NCBI RefSeq assembly: GCF_014646095.1
Contig: NZ_BMMU01000009.1
Coordinates: forward strand, 124,001 to 188,000
Direction: 5' to 3'
Origin: Streptomyces lacrimifluminis
GTDB lineage: Bacteria > Actinomycetota > Actinomycetes > Streptomycetales > Streptomycetaceae
DNA length: 64,000 bases
Part shown: piece after piece, positions 17,282-26,289 of the stretch
How positions within the stretch are numbered: the stretch's first letter is position 1
Layout of the letters: every line of letters starts with the position of its first letter
Translations under genes and position numbers: made by a program
Notes under the pieces: model-generated
The model's database searches: none
Seen by the model: only the letters and a program-made list of their open reading frames with translations
Told to the model about the DNA's origin: nothing

Positions 17282-17555
17282 GCGGATGCTTCTCCTCTGC
17301 GGGGCGGGGCTTGCGGACCGGGCTCACCGTACTGGGGCAACTGTGCGTGTCCTGGGGAGGACCGGCGTACCGATGGTGCAACCCGCACCGCTTCGGCACG
17401 TGATCGAGCCATCGCCGTACGTGAGTTGGAGTCTTCCTTCCCGGCCCCTGTACGTCCCTTGCATGGGCGCTAACCAGCGGAAAGCGAAGCTGGAGTCACT
17501 TCCACCGCAGGAGCTGCGGAGGAGGTGAACCCCCCTCACCCGTACAGGAGTTGCG

Positions 17556-18053
17556 ATGACCCGCAAGACCCGCATACGCGCCGCCCTCGTCACCGCCACC
17601 GCCCTTGTCACCGCAGCCACGGTGACGGTCGGGGTCAGTGCGGCGGGTGCCGAGCAGTCGAAGAAGCCCACGAAGAAGGAGATCGCCGCCCTCTTCGACG
17701 GCTGGAACAAGACCCTGCGGACCGGCGCCCCGGAGAAGGTCACCGACCGGTATGCGGACGACGCGGTGCTGCTGCCGACCGTCTCCAACAAGGTCCGCAC
17801 GAATCACGCCGAGATCGAGGACTACTTCGACCACTTCCTGCTGAACAAGCCGGTCGGCAAGAAGATCAAGTCGTACATCAACATCCTGGACGCCGACTCC
17901 GCGATCGACGCCGGCTCCTACTACTTCATCCTGACCGACCCGAAGACCGGCGAGAAGAAGAGGGTCGACGCCCGCTACACGTACGAGTACGAGAAGCGGG
18001 GCGGCAAGTGGCTGATCGTCAACCACCACTCCTCGATGATGCCCGAGGGCTGA
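17556..18053 (+). CDS. secreted SnoaL/NTF2-like (SgcJ/EcaC family) protein
   Basis: A 165-residue protein with a signal peptide ending near VSAAGAEQ, then an NTF2-like fold: EIAALFDGWNKTLRTGAPEKVTDRYADDAVLLPT, a central helix DYFDHFLLNKP and the closing sheet with RYTYEYEKRGGKWLIVNHHSS. This matches the SgcJ/EcaC (CaMKII-association-like) group, small cone-shaped domains that bind ligands or partners. CAGGAG lies just upstream of ATG 17556. The gene faces the two-component system convergently. Substrate unknown. Confidence 0.85.
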   Translation: MTRKTRIRAALVTATALVTAATVTVGVSAAGAEQSKKPTKKEIAALFDGWNKTLRTGAPEKVTDRYADDAVLLPTVSNKVRTNHAEIEDYFDHFLLNKPVGKKIKSYINILDADSAIDAGSYYFILTDPKTGEKKRVDARYTYEYEKRGGKWLIVNHHSSMMPEG

Positions 18054-18092
18054 TCGGCCCGGACCCTACCGGACCGGCCCCGGTCGGCCAGG

Positions 18093-19454
18093 TCAGCCGG
18101 TGCTCTTCTGAGTCGCCGCCCGCAGGCTGATCACCACGCTCAACCCGCCCCCGGGCGCGTCCGCCAGGGTCACCGTCCCGCCGTCGTCCGTCACCAGCTG
18201 TTTGACGACGGCGAGGCCGAGACCCGAGCCGGAGCGCCCGGTGAGGCCCTGGCCGCGCCAGAAGCGGTCGAAGGCGCGGGACTTCTCGGCGTCCGACATA
18301 CCCGGACCCCCGTCCGCGACCGTCAACTCCATCTCGTCGCCCCGGGGTTGTGCCCGTACGGTGATCGTCCCGCCGTCCGGTGAGACCTCCAGGGCGTTCG
18401 ACAGCACGTTGTCCAGCACCTGGTCCAGATGACCGGGGCTGGCCAGCACAAGCAGCCGGCCGTCGGCACCCACACTCCCCCTGAGCGCGATGGTGACTCC
18501 GCGCTCGTCGGCGGCCGGCCTCCACACCGACAGGCGTTCGTCGACGATGTCCCTGAGGGACAGCGGCTCCACCGCCGTGACCTTCGCCTCGGCCCGGGCC
18601 AGCACCAGCAGCCCGTTGACCAGACGGCTCATCCGGACCACCTCGGCGGTCGCCTGTTCCACGTCCTCCCGTACGAACTCGTCGTCGGTGCCGTCCGCGA
18701 TGTTGTCCAGCGACAGGCGCAACGCCGTGAGAGGGGTACGGAGTTGGTGCGAGGCGTCCGCCACGAAGATCCGCTGCGAGGCGACCAACGTGTCCAGGCG
18801 TTCCGCACCCTGGTTGAGGGTGCGGGCCAGCGTCTGGGTCTCCGGCGGGCCCGTCACCGGCGAGCGGGCGGTCAGGTCGCCGTCGCTGAACTTGCTTGCC
18901 ATACCGTTGAGTTCGCGGAGCGGAGCGGTGATACGGCGGGCGGCGTACGCGCCGATCGCGGCTGCCGCCGCCAGCACCAGTACGGCGAGCCCGGCGCGGA
19001 AGCCCCAGATCTGCCACAGCCGCTTCGTCATGTCCGAGGTCGAGTAGACGATCCGTACGGCCGCGTCGTCCTCGGCGGGGACGGTGACCGTGAGGTGCTT
19101 GCCCCAGACGAAGTGCGAACCCCAGTCGGTCGTCTCCCGGTTGTCCCGCACGGCCCGTGTCAGTGCCGGGTCCGCGACGGGCTCCGGCAGGTCGGGGTCG
19201 CAGCGGCTGGTCGATGTCACCTGGACGGTGTCGGGGGTCTTGGCGTCGTACGCCCTGGCCACCTTGGTCAGGGCCTCGCACGACGTGCTGTCGCCGTTGC
19301 CCAGCAGCAGCGCCATGGTTCTGGCCTCGCGCAGGACGGAGTCCCTGGTGTCGTCCCGCAGTTGGTCGGTGAGCGTGAACGCCACCGGCACCGTGAACAG
19401 CAGGATGGCGACCGCGACGAGCAGGATGTAGCTCCGGATGAGCTGACGGTTCAT
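18093..19454 (-). CDS. two-component sensor histidine kinase with HAMP domain
   Basis: A 453-residue classical sensor kinase: first membrane helix 7-29, an extracytoplasmic domain of about 125 residues, second helix near 150-172, HAMP (RRITAPLRELNGMASKFSDGDL), H-box FVADASHQLRTPLTALR with the phosphorylated histidine, N-box LDNVLSNALE, G1 DGGPGM and G2 GRSGSGLGLAVV. Its start overlaps the stop of the response regulator gene by 4 bases, so the two are one operon (regulator first). The stimulus is not deducible. Confidence 0.95.
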   Translation of the reverse strand: MNRQLIRSYILLVAVAILLFTVPVAFTLTDQLRDDTRDSVLREARTMALLLGNGDSTSCEALTKVARAYDAKTPDTVQVTSTSRCDPDLPEPVADPALTRAVRDNRETTDWGSHFVWGKHLTVTVPAEDDAAVRIVYSTSDMTKRLWQIWGFRAGLAVLVLAAAAAIGAYAARRITAPLRELNGMASKFSDGDLTARSPVTGPPETQTLARTLNQGAERLDTLVASQRIFVADASHQLRTPLTALRLSLDNIADGTDDEFVREDVEQATAEVVRMSRLVNGLLVLARAEAKVTAVEPLSLRDIVDERLSVWRPAADERGVTIALRGSVGADGRLLVLASPGHLDQVLDNVLSNALEVSPDGGTITVRAQPRGDEMELTVADGGPGMSDAEKSRAFDRFWRGQGLTGRSGSGLGLAVVKQLVTDDGGTVTLADAPGGGLSVVISLRAATQKSTG

Positions 19455-20203
19455 GAGGCGCCCGAGCCCTCGTCGCCGCCCTCGTCCTCACCCTTGCCGT
19501 TCCTGTCGTGTTCGGCGTCCTTGACGAGCTCGTCCTTGACGATCTCCAGCCGGAAGCCGACGCCCCGTACCGCCTCGATCGCGATCGCGCCCGTCAACTT
19601 CCGCCGCAGCGCCGCCACATGAACGTCGAGCGTCTTCGTCGGCCCGAACCAGTTGGCGTCCCAGACCGCCTCCATGATCTGCTCGCGCGACATCAGCGCG
19701 CCCGGCTCCTCGGTCAGGAAGGCCAGCAGGTCGTACTCCTTGGGGGCGAGGGCGATCTCCTCGCCGTCCAGGCGGACGCGGGCGGCCTTGCGGTCGATCG
19801 TCAGGCGGGTGCCGTACCGGTCGGGGCCGGCCTCGGCGGCCCGGTCGCGCGGCTGGACGCGCCTCATCACCGCTCTTATGCGCGCGATGACCTCTCGTAC
19901 GCCGAAGGGCTTGGAGACGTAGTCGTCCGCGCCGAGTTCCAGGCCGACCACCCGGTCCGTCTCGTCGCTGCGGGCGCTGATGACGATGATCGGGACGTCA
20001 CCGCGTTCGCGCAGCGCCCTGCAGACGTCCAGGCCGTCGGTGTCGGGCAGGCCGAGGTCGAGCAGGACGACGTCGTACGGCTCGGTGTGGCTGAGCGCCG
20101 CCCCGCCCGTGGACACCCACGCCACCTCGAAGCCGTAGCGCAGCAGGCCGCGACGGAGTGACTGGGCCACCGGTTCATCGTCTTCCACCAGGAGTACGCG
20201 CAC
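19451..20203 (-). CDS. OmpR/PhoB-family response regulator
   Basis: A 250-residue regulator: receiver domain (VEDDEP acidic pair, phospho-acceptor in VVLLDLGLPDTDG, lysine in SKPFG) followed by a winged-helix domain (LAPKEYDLLAFLTEEPG, TKTLDVHVAALRRKL, VRGVGFRLE). The tail after residue 225 is an unusual highly charged extension (DAEHDRNGKGEDEGGDEGSG). It precedes and overlaps the sensor kinase gene. It is divergent from lysC, with 192 bases between, a plausible shared regulatory region. Confidence 0.95.
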   Translation of the reverse strand: MRVLLVEDDEPVAQSLRRGLLRYGFEVAWVSTGGAALSHTEPYDVVLLDLGLPDTDGLDVCRALRERGDVPIIVISARSDETDRVVGLELGADDYVSKPFGVREVIARIRAVMRRVQPRDRAAEAGPDRYGTRLTIDRKAARVRLDGEEIALAPKEYDLLAFLTEEPGALMSREQIMEAVWDANWFGPTKTLDVHVAALRRKLTGAIAIEAVRGVGFRLEIVKDELVKDAEHDRNGKGEDEGGDEGSGAS

Positions 20204-20395
20204 AGCCGAACCTTAGTCCTTGAAACTTAATTCACGCTGGTCACGCGTATTCCACGGTGAGGTGGGCATGTGCCGTCCGGAGCGGCCGAAGATCGTTGCG
20301 GTGGGCGGGACATCTCACCATGCGATACCCCGAAGGGGGAATTCGGCCGCTCGTTAGACTGAGCCGACCGCAGACGGACTGAGCGAGGAGCGCAC

Positions 20396-21676
20396 GTGGG
20401 CCTTGTCGTGCAGAAGTACGGAGGCTCATCCGTAGCCGATGCCGAGGGCATCAAGCGCGTCGCCAAGCGAATCGTGGAAGCGAAGAAGAACGGCCACCAG
20501 GTGGTCGTCGTCGTTTCCGCGATGGGCGACACGACGGACGAGCTGATCGATCTCGCCGAACAGGTGTCTCCGATGCCTGCCGGGCGTGAGTTCGACATGC
20601 TGCTGACCGCCGGAGAGCGGATCTCCATGGCCCTGCTGGCCATGGCGATCAAGAACCTGGGTCACGAGGCCCAGTCGTTCACCGGCAGCCAGGCAGGCGT
20701 CATCACCGACTCGGTCCACAACAAAGCCCGGATCATCGACGTCACTCCGGGGCGCATCCGGACCGCGCTGGACGAGGGCAACATCGCCATCGTCGCCGGG
20801 TTCCAGGGCGTCAGCCAGGACAAGAAGGACATCACCACGCTGGGGCGCGGCGGGTCGGACACCACCGCCGTCGCACTGGCCGCCGCCCTCGACGCCGAGG
20901 TGTGCGAGATCTACACCGACGTCGACGGTGTGTTCACCGCCGACCCGCGCGTGGTGAAGAAGGCCCGGAAGATCGACTGGATCTCCTCCGAGGACATGCT
21001 GGAGCTGGCCGCGTCCGGCTCCAAGGTGCTGCTCCACCGGTGTGTGGAGTACGCCCGTCGCTATGACATCCCGATCCACGTGCGCTCGTCCTTCTCCGGA
21101 CTGCCGGGCACCTGGGTCAGCAACGAGAAGCCCGAGTCGCAAGGGGACCAGCAGGTGGAGCACGCCATCATCTCCGGAGTCGCCCACGACGTCTCCGAAG
21201 CCAAGATCACGGTCGTCGGCGTCCCGGACAAGCCGGGCGAGGCCGCGGTGATCTTCCGCGCGATCGCGGACGCGGAGATCAACATCGACATGATCGTGCA
21301 GAACGTGTCGGCGGCGGCGACCGGCCTCACGGACATCTCCTTCACGCTCCCCAAGTCCGAGGGCCGCAAGGCCATCGACGCCCTGGAGAAGTCGAGGGGC
21401 GCGATCGGCTTCGAATCGCTGCGCTACGACGACCAGATCGGCAAGATCTCGCTGGTCGGCGCGGGGATGAAGACCAACCCCGGGGTGACCGCGTCCTTCT
21501 TCCAGGCGCTGTCCGACGCGGGCGTGAACATCGAGCTCATCTCGACCTCCGAGATCCGCATCTCGGTCGTCACCCGCCAGGACGACGTCCCCGAGGCGGT
21601 CCGCGCCGTGCACACGGCCTTCGGCCTCGACTCCGACAGCGACGAAGCCGTCGTCTACGGAGGCACCGGCCGCTGA
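20396..21676 (+). CDS. lysC: aspartate kinase
   Basis: A 426-residue aspartokinase catalysing the ATP-dependent phosphorylation of aspartate, the first step to lysine, threonine and methionine. The catalytic domain begins LVVQKYGGSS and contains FTGSQAGV, TLGRGGSDTTA and EIYTDVDGVFTADPR. Two ACT domains follow from about residue 265 (AKITVVGVPDKPGEAAVIF, ISLVGAGMKTNPGV). GTG 20396 has GAGGAG upstream. The gene directly precedes and overlaps asd. Feedback control by lysine plus threonine is usual for this class and is not provable here. Confidence 0.97.
   Translation: MGLVVQKYGGSSVADAEGIKRVAKRIVEAKKNGHQVVVVVSAMGDTTDELIDLAEQVSPMPAGREFDMLLTAGERISMALLAMAIKNLGHEAQSFTGSQAGVITDSVHNKARIIDVTPGRIRTALDEGNIAIVAGFQGVSQDKKDITTLGRGGSDTTAVALAAALDAEVCEIYTDVDGVFTADPRVVKKARKIDWISSEDMLELAASGSKVLLHRCVEYARRYDIPIHVRSSFSGLPGTWVSNEKPESQGDQQVEHAIISGVAHDVSEAKITVVGVPDKPGEAAVIFRAIADAEINIDMIVQNVSAAATGLTDISFTLPKSEGRKAIDALEKSRGAIGFESLRYDDQIGKISLVGAGMKTNPGVTASFFQALSDAGVNIELISTSEIRISVVTRQDDVPEAVRAVHTAFGLDSDSDEAVVYGGTGR
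21141..21157 (+). promoter_or_regulatory. lysC: internal ribosome site and GTG start for a lysC beta subunit
   Basis: Inside lysC the sequence AAGGGGA (21141-21147) lies about 7 bases before an in-frame GTG at 21155. Translation from there would give a 173-residue protein VEHAIISGVAHDVSEAK..., just the two ACT domains. In Corynebacterium the aspartokinase beta subunit starts at the equivalent place (MEEAVLTGVATDKSEAK). This is good evidence for an alpha2beta2 enzyme made from overlapping genes. Confidence 0.7.
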
Positions 21677-22920
21677 TGGCTCCGCCCGGATCGAGGGCGG
21701 CCGGGTCGACCGAGGCCGCATTGACCGCCGTGCCCCGGAGGGTCGCAGCGTCGGGATCGGCGGTGTCACAGTCGGCTGTGGCCGGGTCGACCGTCACCGG
21801 GTCGACCCCCGTGCCCCGATCGGCCGCCGCGATGGGGTCGGCGGGTCCTCGGCCGGCCGTGTCCCGGTCCGGTGCGCGGCCCACGCTCGCGGTGGTGGGG
21901 GCGACCGGTGCCGTCGGTGCCGTCATGCTGCGGATCCTGTCCCACCGTGCGGACGTCTGGGGCGAGATCCGTCTCGTCGCCTCGCCGCGTTCGGCCGGCC
22001 GCAAGCTGGCCGTGCGCGGGGAAGAGGTCGAGGTGGTGGCGCTGTCGGAGGAGGCCTTCGACGGCGTCGACGTCGCCATGTTCGACGTACCCGACGACAT
22101 CGCCGAGCGGTGGGCGCCGATCGCCGCCGCCAAGGGCGTCGTCGTGATCGACAACTCGGGCGCCTTCCGGCTGGACCCGGAGGTGCCCCTCGTCGTCCCC
22201 GAGGTCAATGCGCACGCGGTACGGCAGCGCCCTCGCGGGATCATCGCCAGCCCGCACTGCACGACCCTGTCGATGATCGTCGCCCTGGGCGCGCTGCACG
22301 CCGAGTACGGCCTGCGCGAGCTGGTGGTCTCCACGTACCAGGCGGTGAGCGGGGCGGGCCGGGCCGGCGTGGACACCCTGCGCCGGCAGCTGTCCCTGGT
22401 CGCCGGTACGGAACTGGGGACCAACCCCGGAGACGTACGGCGGGCCGTGGGCGAGGGGACGGGGCCGTTCCCGGAGCCGGTCGCGCTGAACGTCGTACCG
22501 TGGGCCGGTTCGGTCCGGGCGGACGGCTGGTCGTCGGACGAGATGCAACTGCGGGACGAGACCCGCAAGATCCTCGGGCTGGCCAAGCTCCCCGTGGCCG
22601 TGACCTGCGTACGCGTGCCGGTCGTCACCGCGCACGCGCTGACCGTCCACGCCCGCTTCCAGGGGGAGGTCACCGTCGCCGGAGCCCGGGAGATCATCGC
22701 CACCGCGCCCGGAGTCGTGCTGTTCGACAACCCCGAGGCGGGCGAGTTCCCGACCCCGGTGGACGTGGTCGGTACCGACCCGACCTGGGTCGGCAGGGTC
22801 CGGCGGTCGCTGGACGACCCGACCGCGCTGGAGCTGTTCGTGTGCGGGGACAACCTGCGCAAGGGCGCCGCGCTCAACACGGCGCAGATCGCCGAGCTGG
22901 TGGCGGCCGAGCGGGCCTGA
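21676..22920 (+). CDS. asd: aspartate-semialdehyde dehydrogenase with N-terminal extension
   Basis: The enzyme reduces aspartyl phosphate to aspartate semialdehyde with NADPH. The NADP-binding loop is LAVVGATGAVGAVML, the catalytic cysteine lies in ASPHCTTLS, and FDVPDDIA, DNSGAFR and STYQAVSGAGRAG are family motifs. The conserved part starts near residue 68; the 67 residues before it are A/S/G/T-rich low complexity absent from typical Asd. ATG 21676 shares a base with the lysC stop and has GGAGG about 11 bases upstream, which favours this long form. ATG 21835 and GTG 21859 would give normal-length enzymes but lack clear ribosome sites. Confidence 0.93.
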   Translation: MAPPGSRAAGSTEAALTAVPRRVAASGSAVSQSAVAGSTVTGSTPVPRSAAAMGSAGPRPAVSRSGARPTLAVVGATGAVGAVMLRILSHRADVWGEIRLVASPRSAGRKLAVRGEEVEVVALSEEAFDGVDVAMFDVPDDIAERWAPIAAAKGVVVIDNSGAFRLDPEVPLVVPEVNAHAVRQRPRGIIASPHCTTLSMIVALGALHAEYGLRELVVSTYQAVSGAGRAGVDTLRRQLSLVAGTELGTNPGDVRRAVGEGTGPFPEPVALNVVPWAGSVRADGWSSDEMQLRDETRKILGLAKLPVAVTCVRVPVVTAHALTVHARFQGEVTVAGAREIIATAPGVVLFDNPEAGEFPTPVDVVGTDPTWVGRVRRSLDDPTALELFVCGDNLRKGAALNTAQIAELVAAERA

Positions 22921-23310
22921 CGGTGTCCTGACCCTTCCCTGACCACACCCTGGCCGTGCCCTGACCCTGGCCTGACCTGCGGGTGACCCTCTGTTCCGAG
23001 TCGTCGCGATCTGCCGATCTTGTCGGAAATCACTCCGGTGATGACAGAAAACGTTTGTAGGATTCACGTGAGTTCGGCAAGTTCGGCGTGAACAGAGGAT
23101 TTTGCTCCCCGCCCTCCGCAACCACGCGGACGGCGGGGAGCGTCTTTGCGGTCGCCCTTCCGGGGCGTGGGACGCCGTGACCATGCGCGGGACGCGCGGT
23201 GACCATGGATTTAGGGGAAGAGCGGGACGCATGAGGGTGGCTGTGTCGGATGACGCAAAAGTGATGCCGGATGCGTACAACCTTGACGGGGGGAGGCGTG
23301 TCCAACATGC
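22921..23310 (+). other. intergenic leader before the sigma-factor gene
   Basis: These 390 bases between asd and the next gene hold no supported ORF. They begin with repetitive CCCTGACC words (22927-22979). A noticeably AT-richer part at 23019-23103 (GACAGAAAACGTTTGTAGGATTC) could contain a promoter, and a strong hairpin follows at 23104. A short untranslated transcript or a long leader for the sigma-factor gene is possible. Confidence 0.45.
23104..23141 (+). terminator. strong hairpin, terminator or attenuator candidate
   Basis: GCTCCCCGCC (23104-23113) pairs perfectly with GGCGGGGAGC (23132-23141). After one C-C mismatch the inner stem TCCGC/GCGGA closes a six-base loop. It is followed by GTCTTTG, not a clean T-run. 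Placed 183 bases after asd and 170 before the sigma-factor start, it could end asd transcription or attenuate the leader. Confidence 0.6.
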
Positions 23311-23976
23311 GTGGCAGAGGTACTGGACTTCAGAGCGGCGACGCGCGGCACAGCCCTGCGTCCGCCCCGCCGACCCCGCGTGCCCGGTGCGTCCGGTGGC
23401 ATGCCGGTGATCGCGCCGATGCCCGCAGCGCGGCCGGCCCGCATACCCAACCAGCGCGAGGGCGTTGACGAGAGCGCGGTGGCCGGGACGACGGTCGATC
23501 ACCTGACCGAGACGTACCGTGCCCACTACCGCTCACTCCTCGGCCTCGCCGCGCTGCTCCTCGACGACACCGCGTCCTGCGAGGACGTCGTCCAGGAGGC
23601 GTTCATACGGGTCCACTCGGCCCGCAAGCGCGTCCGTGACCCGGAGAAGACGCTCGCCTATCTGCGCCAGACGGTGGTGAACCTCTCCCGCTCCGCGCTG
23701 CGCCGCCGCATCCTCGGCCTCAAGCTCCTCTCCAAGCCGATGCCGGACATGGCGAGCGCGGAGGAGGGGGCGTACGACCTGCTGGAGCGCGACTCCCTCA
23801 TCAAGGCGATGAAGGGCCTGCAGCGCCGCCAGCGCGAGGTCCTCGTCCTGCGCTACTTCTCGGACATGACGGAGGCCCAGGTCGCCGAGACGCTGGGCAT
23901 ATCGCTCGGCTCGGTGAAGGCGTACGGCTCGCGGGGGATCGCCGCGCTGCGCATCGCCATGGAGGAACCGGCATGA
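23311..23976 (+). CDS. SigE-family-like RNA polymerase sigma factor
   Basis: A 221-residue sigma-70 family protein of the ECF/SigE-like group. Region 2 contains HYRSLLGLAALLLDDTASCEDVVQEAFIRVHSA and TLAYLRQTVVNLSRSALRRR; region 4 contains LQRRQREVLVLRYFSDMTEAQVAETLGISLGSVKAYGSRG. The N-terminal 50 residues are basic and proline-rich. GTG 23311 follows a GGGGAGG at longer than usual spacing, so the exact start is uncertain. It overlaps the next gene by 4 bases (ATGA), pairing it with a membrane protein that is probably its controller. Confidence 0.9.
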   Translation: MAEVLDFRAATRGTALRPPRRPRVPGASGGMPVIAPMPAARPARIPNQREGVDESAVAGTTVDHLTETYRAHYRSLLGLAALLLDDTASCEDVVQEAFIRVHSARKRVRDPEKTLAYLRQTVVNLSRSALRRRILGLKLLSKPMPDMASAEEGAYDLLERDSLIKAMKGLQRRQREVLVLRYFSDMTEAQVAETLGISLGSVKAYGSRGIAALRIAMEEPA

Positions 23977-25346
23977 GCGGCGATCAGGGTCAGGGACAGG
24001 GCCAGGGCCAGGGAAAAGACCGGGAGAAGGACCAGCCGCAGGGGCCCGAGGGGCATGAAGGGCCCGAGGCCGGGGGGACGGGACCCGGGGTACCGGGCTC
24101 GGAGGACGCCGGGCGTGAAGGGCACGAGGGCGTCGGCTCAGGGAGCGCCGGTTTCCGGACCGAGGAGTTCCAGGCCGGTAGGCTTCCTGTCAAAGGGGCC
24201 CGAACCAACGGGAGTTGGCCGGCCGGAGTCCACGGACCAGGCCGCCACGAGCAAGAGCACAAGCAATCGCACGCTGGGAACGGAACTGTGAATCACGGCC
24301 CCGACGACGAGAGCCTGGACGGGCTCGGCGCGGAAGAGCTGGCACTGCGCACGATGCTGCACGAGGCAGTGGGCGGAATCCAGCCAACCGACGCCGTGCT
24401 GGAACATCTTCGGCGCGCGGTGCCCGCCCGACGGGCCCGCAAGCGGCACGCGGCCATCGGCATGGCCGCCGCGGCGCTCTTCATCGGCACGGCCGTCCCG
24501 GCCCTGCTGCACGTCTCCAATGTCACCGGCTCCGAGGCCGATCCCTCCGTCATCGCGGGTCACGGCTCGCAGACCGGCGGGGACAAGGACAACGGCAAGG
24601 GCCCGGACGGCGGCGAGAGCACCTCCGGGGGCGGCTCGGACACGGTCAAGGACAAGCCGTCGAGCAGCCCCACGGGCGGTACGACCAACCCGGACAAGGG
24701 CAGCGGCAGCGGCGGCACGACCGGCGGCGCCGATCCGACGTACAGCCCCGCGATGGCGCCCGCCTGCGACGCGACCCAGCTGGGCTCGGCCACCGGTTCG
24801 GTCGGCGACCCCGACGCCAGCGGCACGGTCTACGGCACGTTCCGGGTCGTCAACGTCTCCAGCGCCAGTTGTGCGGTCGGCGGCAGCGGCTCCGTGTCAC
24901 CGCTCGCGCAGGGCGCGGCGGACCCGTCGAAGGTGGGCGTCGCCGACCATGCGGCGGGGGACGCGGCCGGAGGCCTGCCCGACCCGTCCGCCTCGGTCAG
25001 CGGACTGGTGCTGGCGCCGGGTGCGGCGTACACGGTGCAGTTCGCCTGGGTGCCCTCGGAGACGTGCCCCACGACCGGCGGCACCACCGACGGCGGCACC
25101 ACGGGCGGTTCCACGGAGTCGCCGACGCCCACACCGAGCGCGAGCCCCGACTCGGCAGGGACCACCTCCGCCGGCGGCGAAACGGGCACCACGCCCCAGC
25201 TGGTCACGGAGGACGGCACGCCGGCCGACGGCAGCGTGGCGGTGTCCTACACGGCGGAGGCCGGCTCGCCCACGGTGACGACGACGGTGGCGAACGCGTG
25301 CGCGGGCACGGTGTACAGGACCGGGGTCATGGCGGAGACGACGTAG
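23973..25346 (+). CDS. membrane protein coupled to the sigma factor (putative anti-sigma)
   Basis: A 457-residue protein. The first 110 residues are low complexity with QGQGQGQG and repeated GPEG/GHEG units. A helical segment (ELALRTMLHEAVGGIQPTDAVLEHLRRAVPARRARKRH) precedes one membrane helix near residue 165. The exported part is a long G/S/T/D linker followed by a beta-rich domain with cysteines and a second T/P/S linker. Cytoplasmic helices, one membrane helix and a secreted sensor match a membrane-anchored anti-sigma factor, and the ATGA overlap with the sigma gene supports this. No zinc-finger HxxxCxxC motif is seen. Confidence 0.75.
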   Translation: MSGDQGQGQGQGQGKDREKDQPQGPEGHEGPEAGGTGPGVPGSEDAGREGHEGVGSGSAGFRTEEFQAGRLPVKGARTNGSWPAGVHGPGRHEQEHKQSHAGNGTVNHGPDDESLDGLGAEELALRTMLHEAVGGIQPTDAVLEHLRRAVPARRARKRHAAIGMAAAALFIGTAVPALLHVSNVTGSEADPSVIAGHGSQTGGDKDNGKGPDGGESTSGGGSDTVKDKPSSSPTGGTTNPDKGSGSGGTTGGADPTYSPAMAPACDATQLGSATGSVGDPDASGTVYGTFRVVNVSSASCAVGGSGSVSPLAQGAADPSKVGVADHAAGDAAGGLPDPSASVSGLVLAPGAAYTVQFAWVPSETCPTTGGTTDGGTTGGSTESPTPTPSASPDSAGTTSAGGETGTTPQLVTEDGTPADGSVAVSYTAEAGSPTVTTTVANACAGTVYRTGVMAETT

Positions 25347-25425
25347 TACAGGCGGTGCAGGGAGTACGGCCAGGACGGGAAGTACCGGAGGCCGGCAGAA
25401 ACGGCAGGACTCACTCAGCCGGTGG

Positions 25426-26232
25426 TCAGGCGGTGGCGCCTTCCCGGGAGGGTTCCGCCGTGGGTGTTTCCTCGGGCGGCGTGAGCCCCAGCTCCGCGTC
25501 CCGCGCGAACTCCGCCTCGCGGCGCACCAGCCTGAACCACATGAAGACGACGAATCCCGCGAAGACGAACCACTCGCCGGTGTAGCCGAGATTCTGGAAC
25601 GCCTTCAGATCGAGCCCGGTGTTCGCGGGCGCGGTCGCCGGTACGGCCTTCATCCCGGAGTCGCCCTTGTCGAGGGTGACCCAGGCGTCGTACAGGTCGT
25701 ACGGCACGAGGTTCACCAGCGAGGCCGCGCTGATCGCGCCGGTCTGCCCGGCCGGGAGACCACCCGCCGCGCTCACGCCGTTGGACCCCGGGGTCTCGGA
25801 CGCCTGGAGCGCACCGGTGACGGTGACCTCCCCGGCGGGCGGGGCGGGGGCCTTCGCGGGGTCGGCGGTACCGGGCAGCCAGCCGCGCACCACGGGCAGT
25901 GCCTTGCCCGCGTCGGTCCGCAGCAGGGTCAGGACGTAGTAGCCGTCGCGGTCGTCGAGCTGCCGGTCCGGGACGAGCAACTGCTTGCCGTACCTCCCGG
26001 TGACGGTGACGCGGTCCCCGGAGGTCTTCTTGTCGACGGGCAGCAGCTCGGCGAGCGGTCGGGCGGCCTCCCCCTTCTCGGCGGAGACCTCCTCGGTGGC
26101 GGCCTGGTGGTCCTGCACCCGGTCCTCGAACCGGCTCAGCTGCCACGACCCCATGAACACGCAGAAGGGGATGGCGAGCAGCACGAAGACGTTGATCCCC
26201 CACCAACGGGGCGTCAGCAGAAACCGGTACAC
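25426..26232 (-). CDS. SURF1-family cytochrome oxidase assembly protein
   Basis: A 268-residue protein with the SURF1 layout: N-terminal membrane helix (residues 11-28, followed by GSWQLSRFEDR), an extracytoplasmic domain with VTVTGRYGKQLLVPDRQL, GYYVLTLLRT and LPVVRGWLP, and a second membrane helix near residues 220-238 (NLGYTGEWFVFAGFVVFMWFR). SURF1 proteins help insert heme a into cytochrome c oxidase. The 26-233 gap upstream to the next gene on this strand is small, but they are probably separate units. Confidence 0.93.
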   Translation of the reverse strand: MYRFLLTPRWWGINVFVLLAIPFCVFMGSWQLSRFEDRVQDHQAATEEVSAEKGEAARPLAELLPVDKKTSGDRVTVTGRYGKQLLVPDRQLDDRDGYYVLTLLRTDAGKALPVVRGWLPGTADPAKAPAPPAGEVTVTGALQASETPGSNGVSAAGGLPAGQTGAISAASLVNLVPYDLYDAWVTLDKGDSGMKAVPATAPANTGLDLKAFQNLGYTGEWFVFAGFVVFMWFRLVRREAEFARDAELGLTPPEETPTAEPSREGATA

Positions 26233-26289
26233 GCCTTCAACGGTACGGTGCGGCCCTCGGTGCCGGGTTCGCGGGGTCGGCCGGGTCGG

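Noticed and set aside
21766..23526. 586-residue minus-strand open frame across asd and the sigma-factor leader
   Set aside because: It lies opposite the recognised asd gene, contains no domain and crosses the hairpin region.
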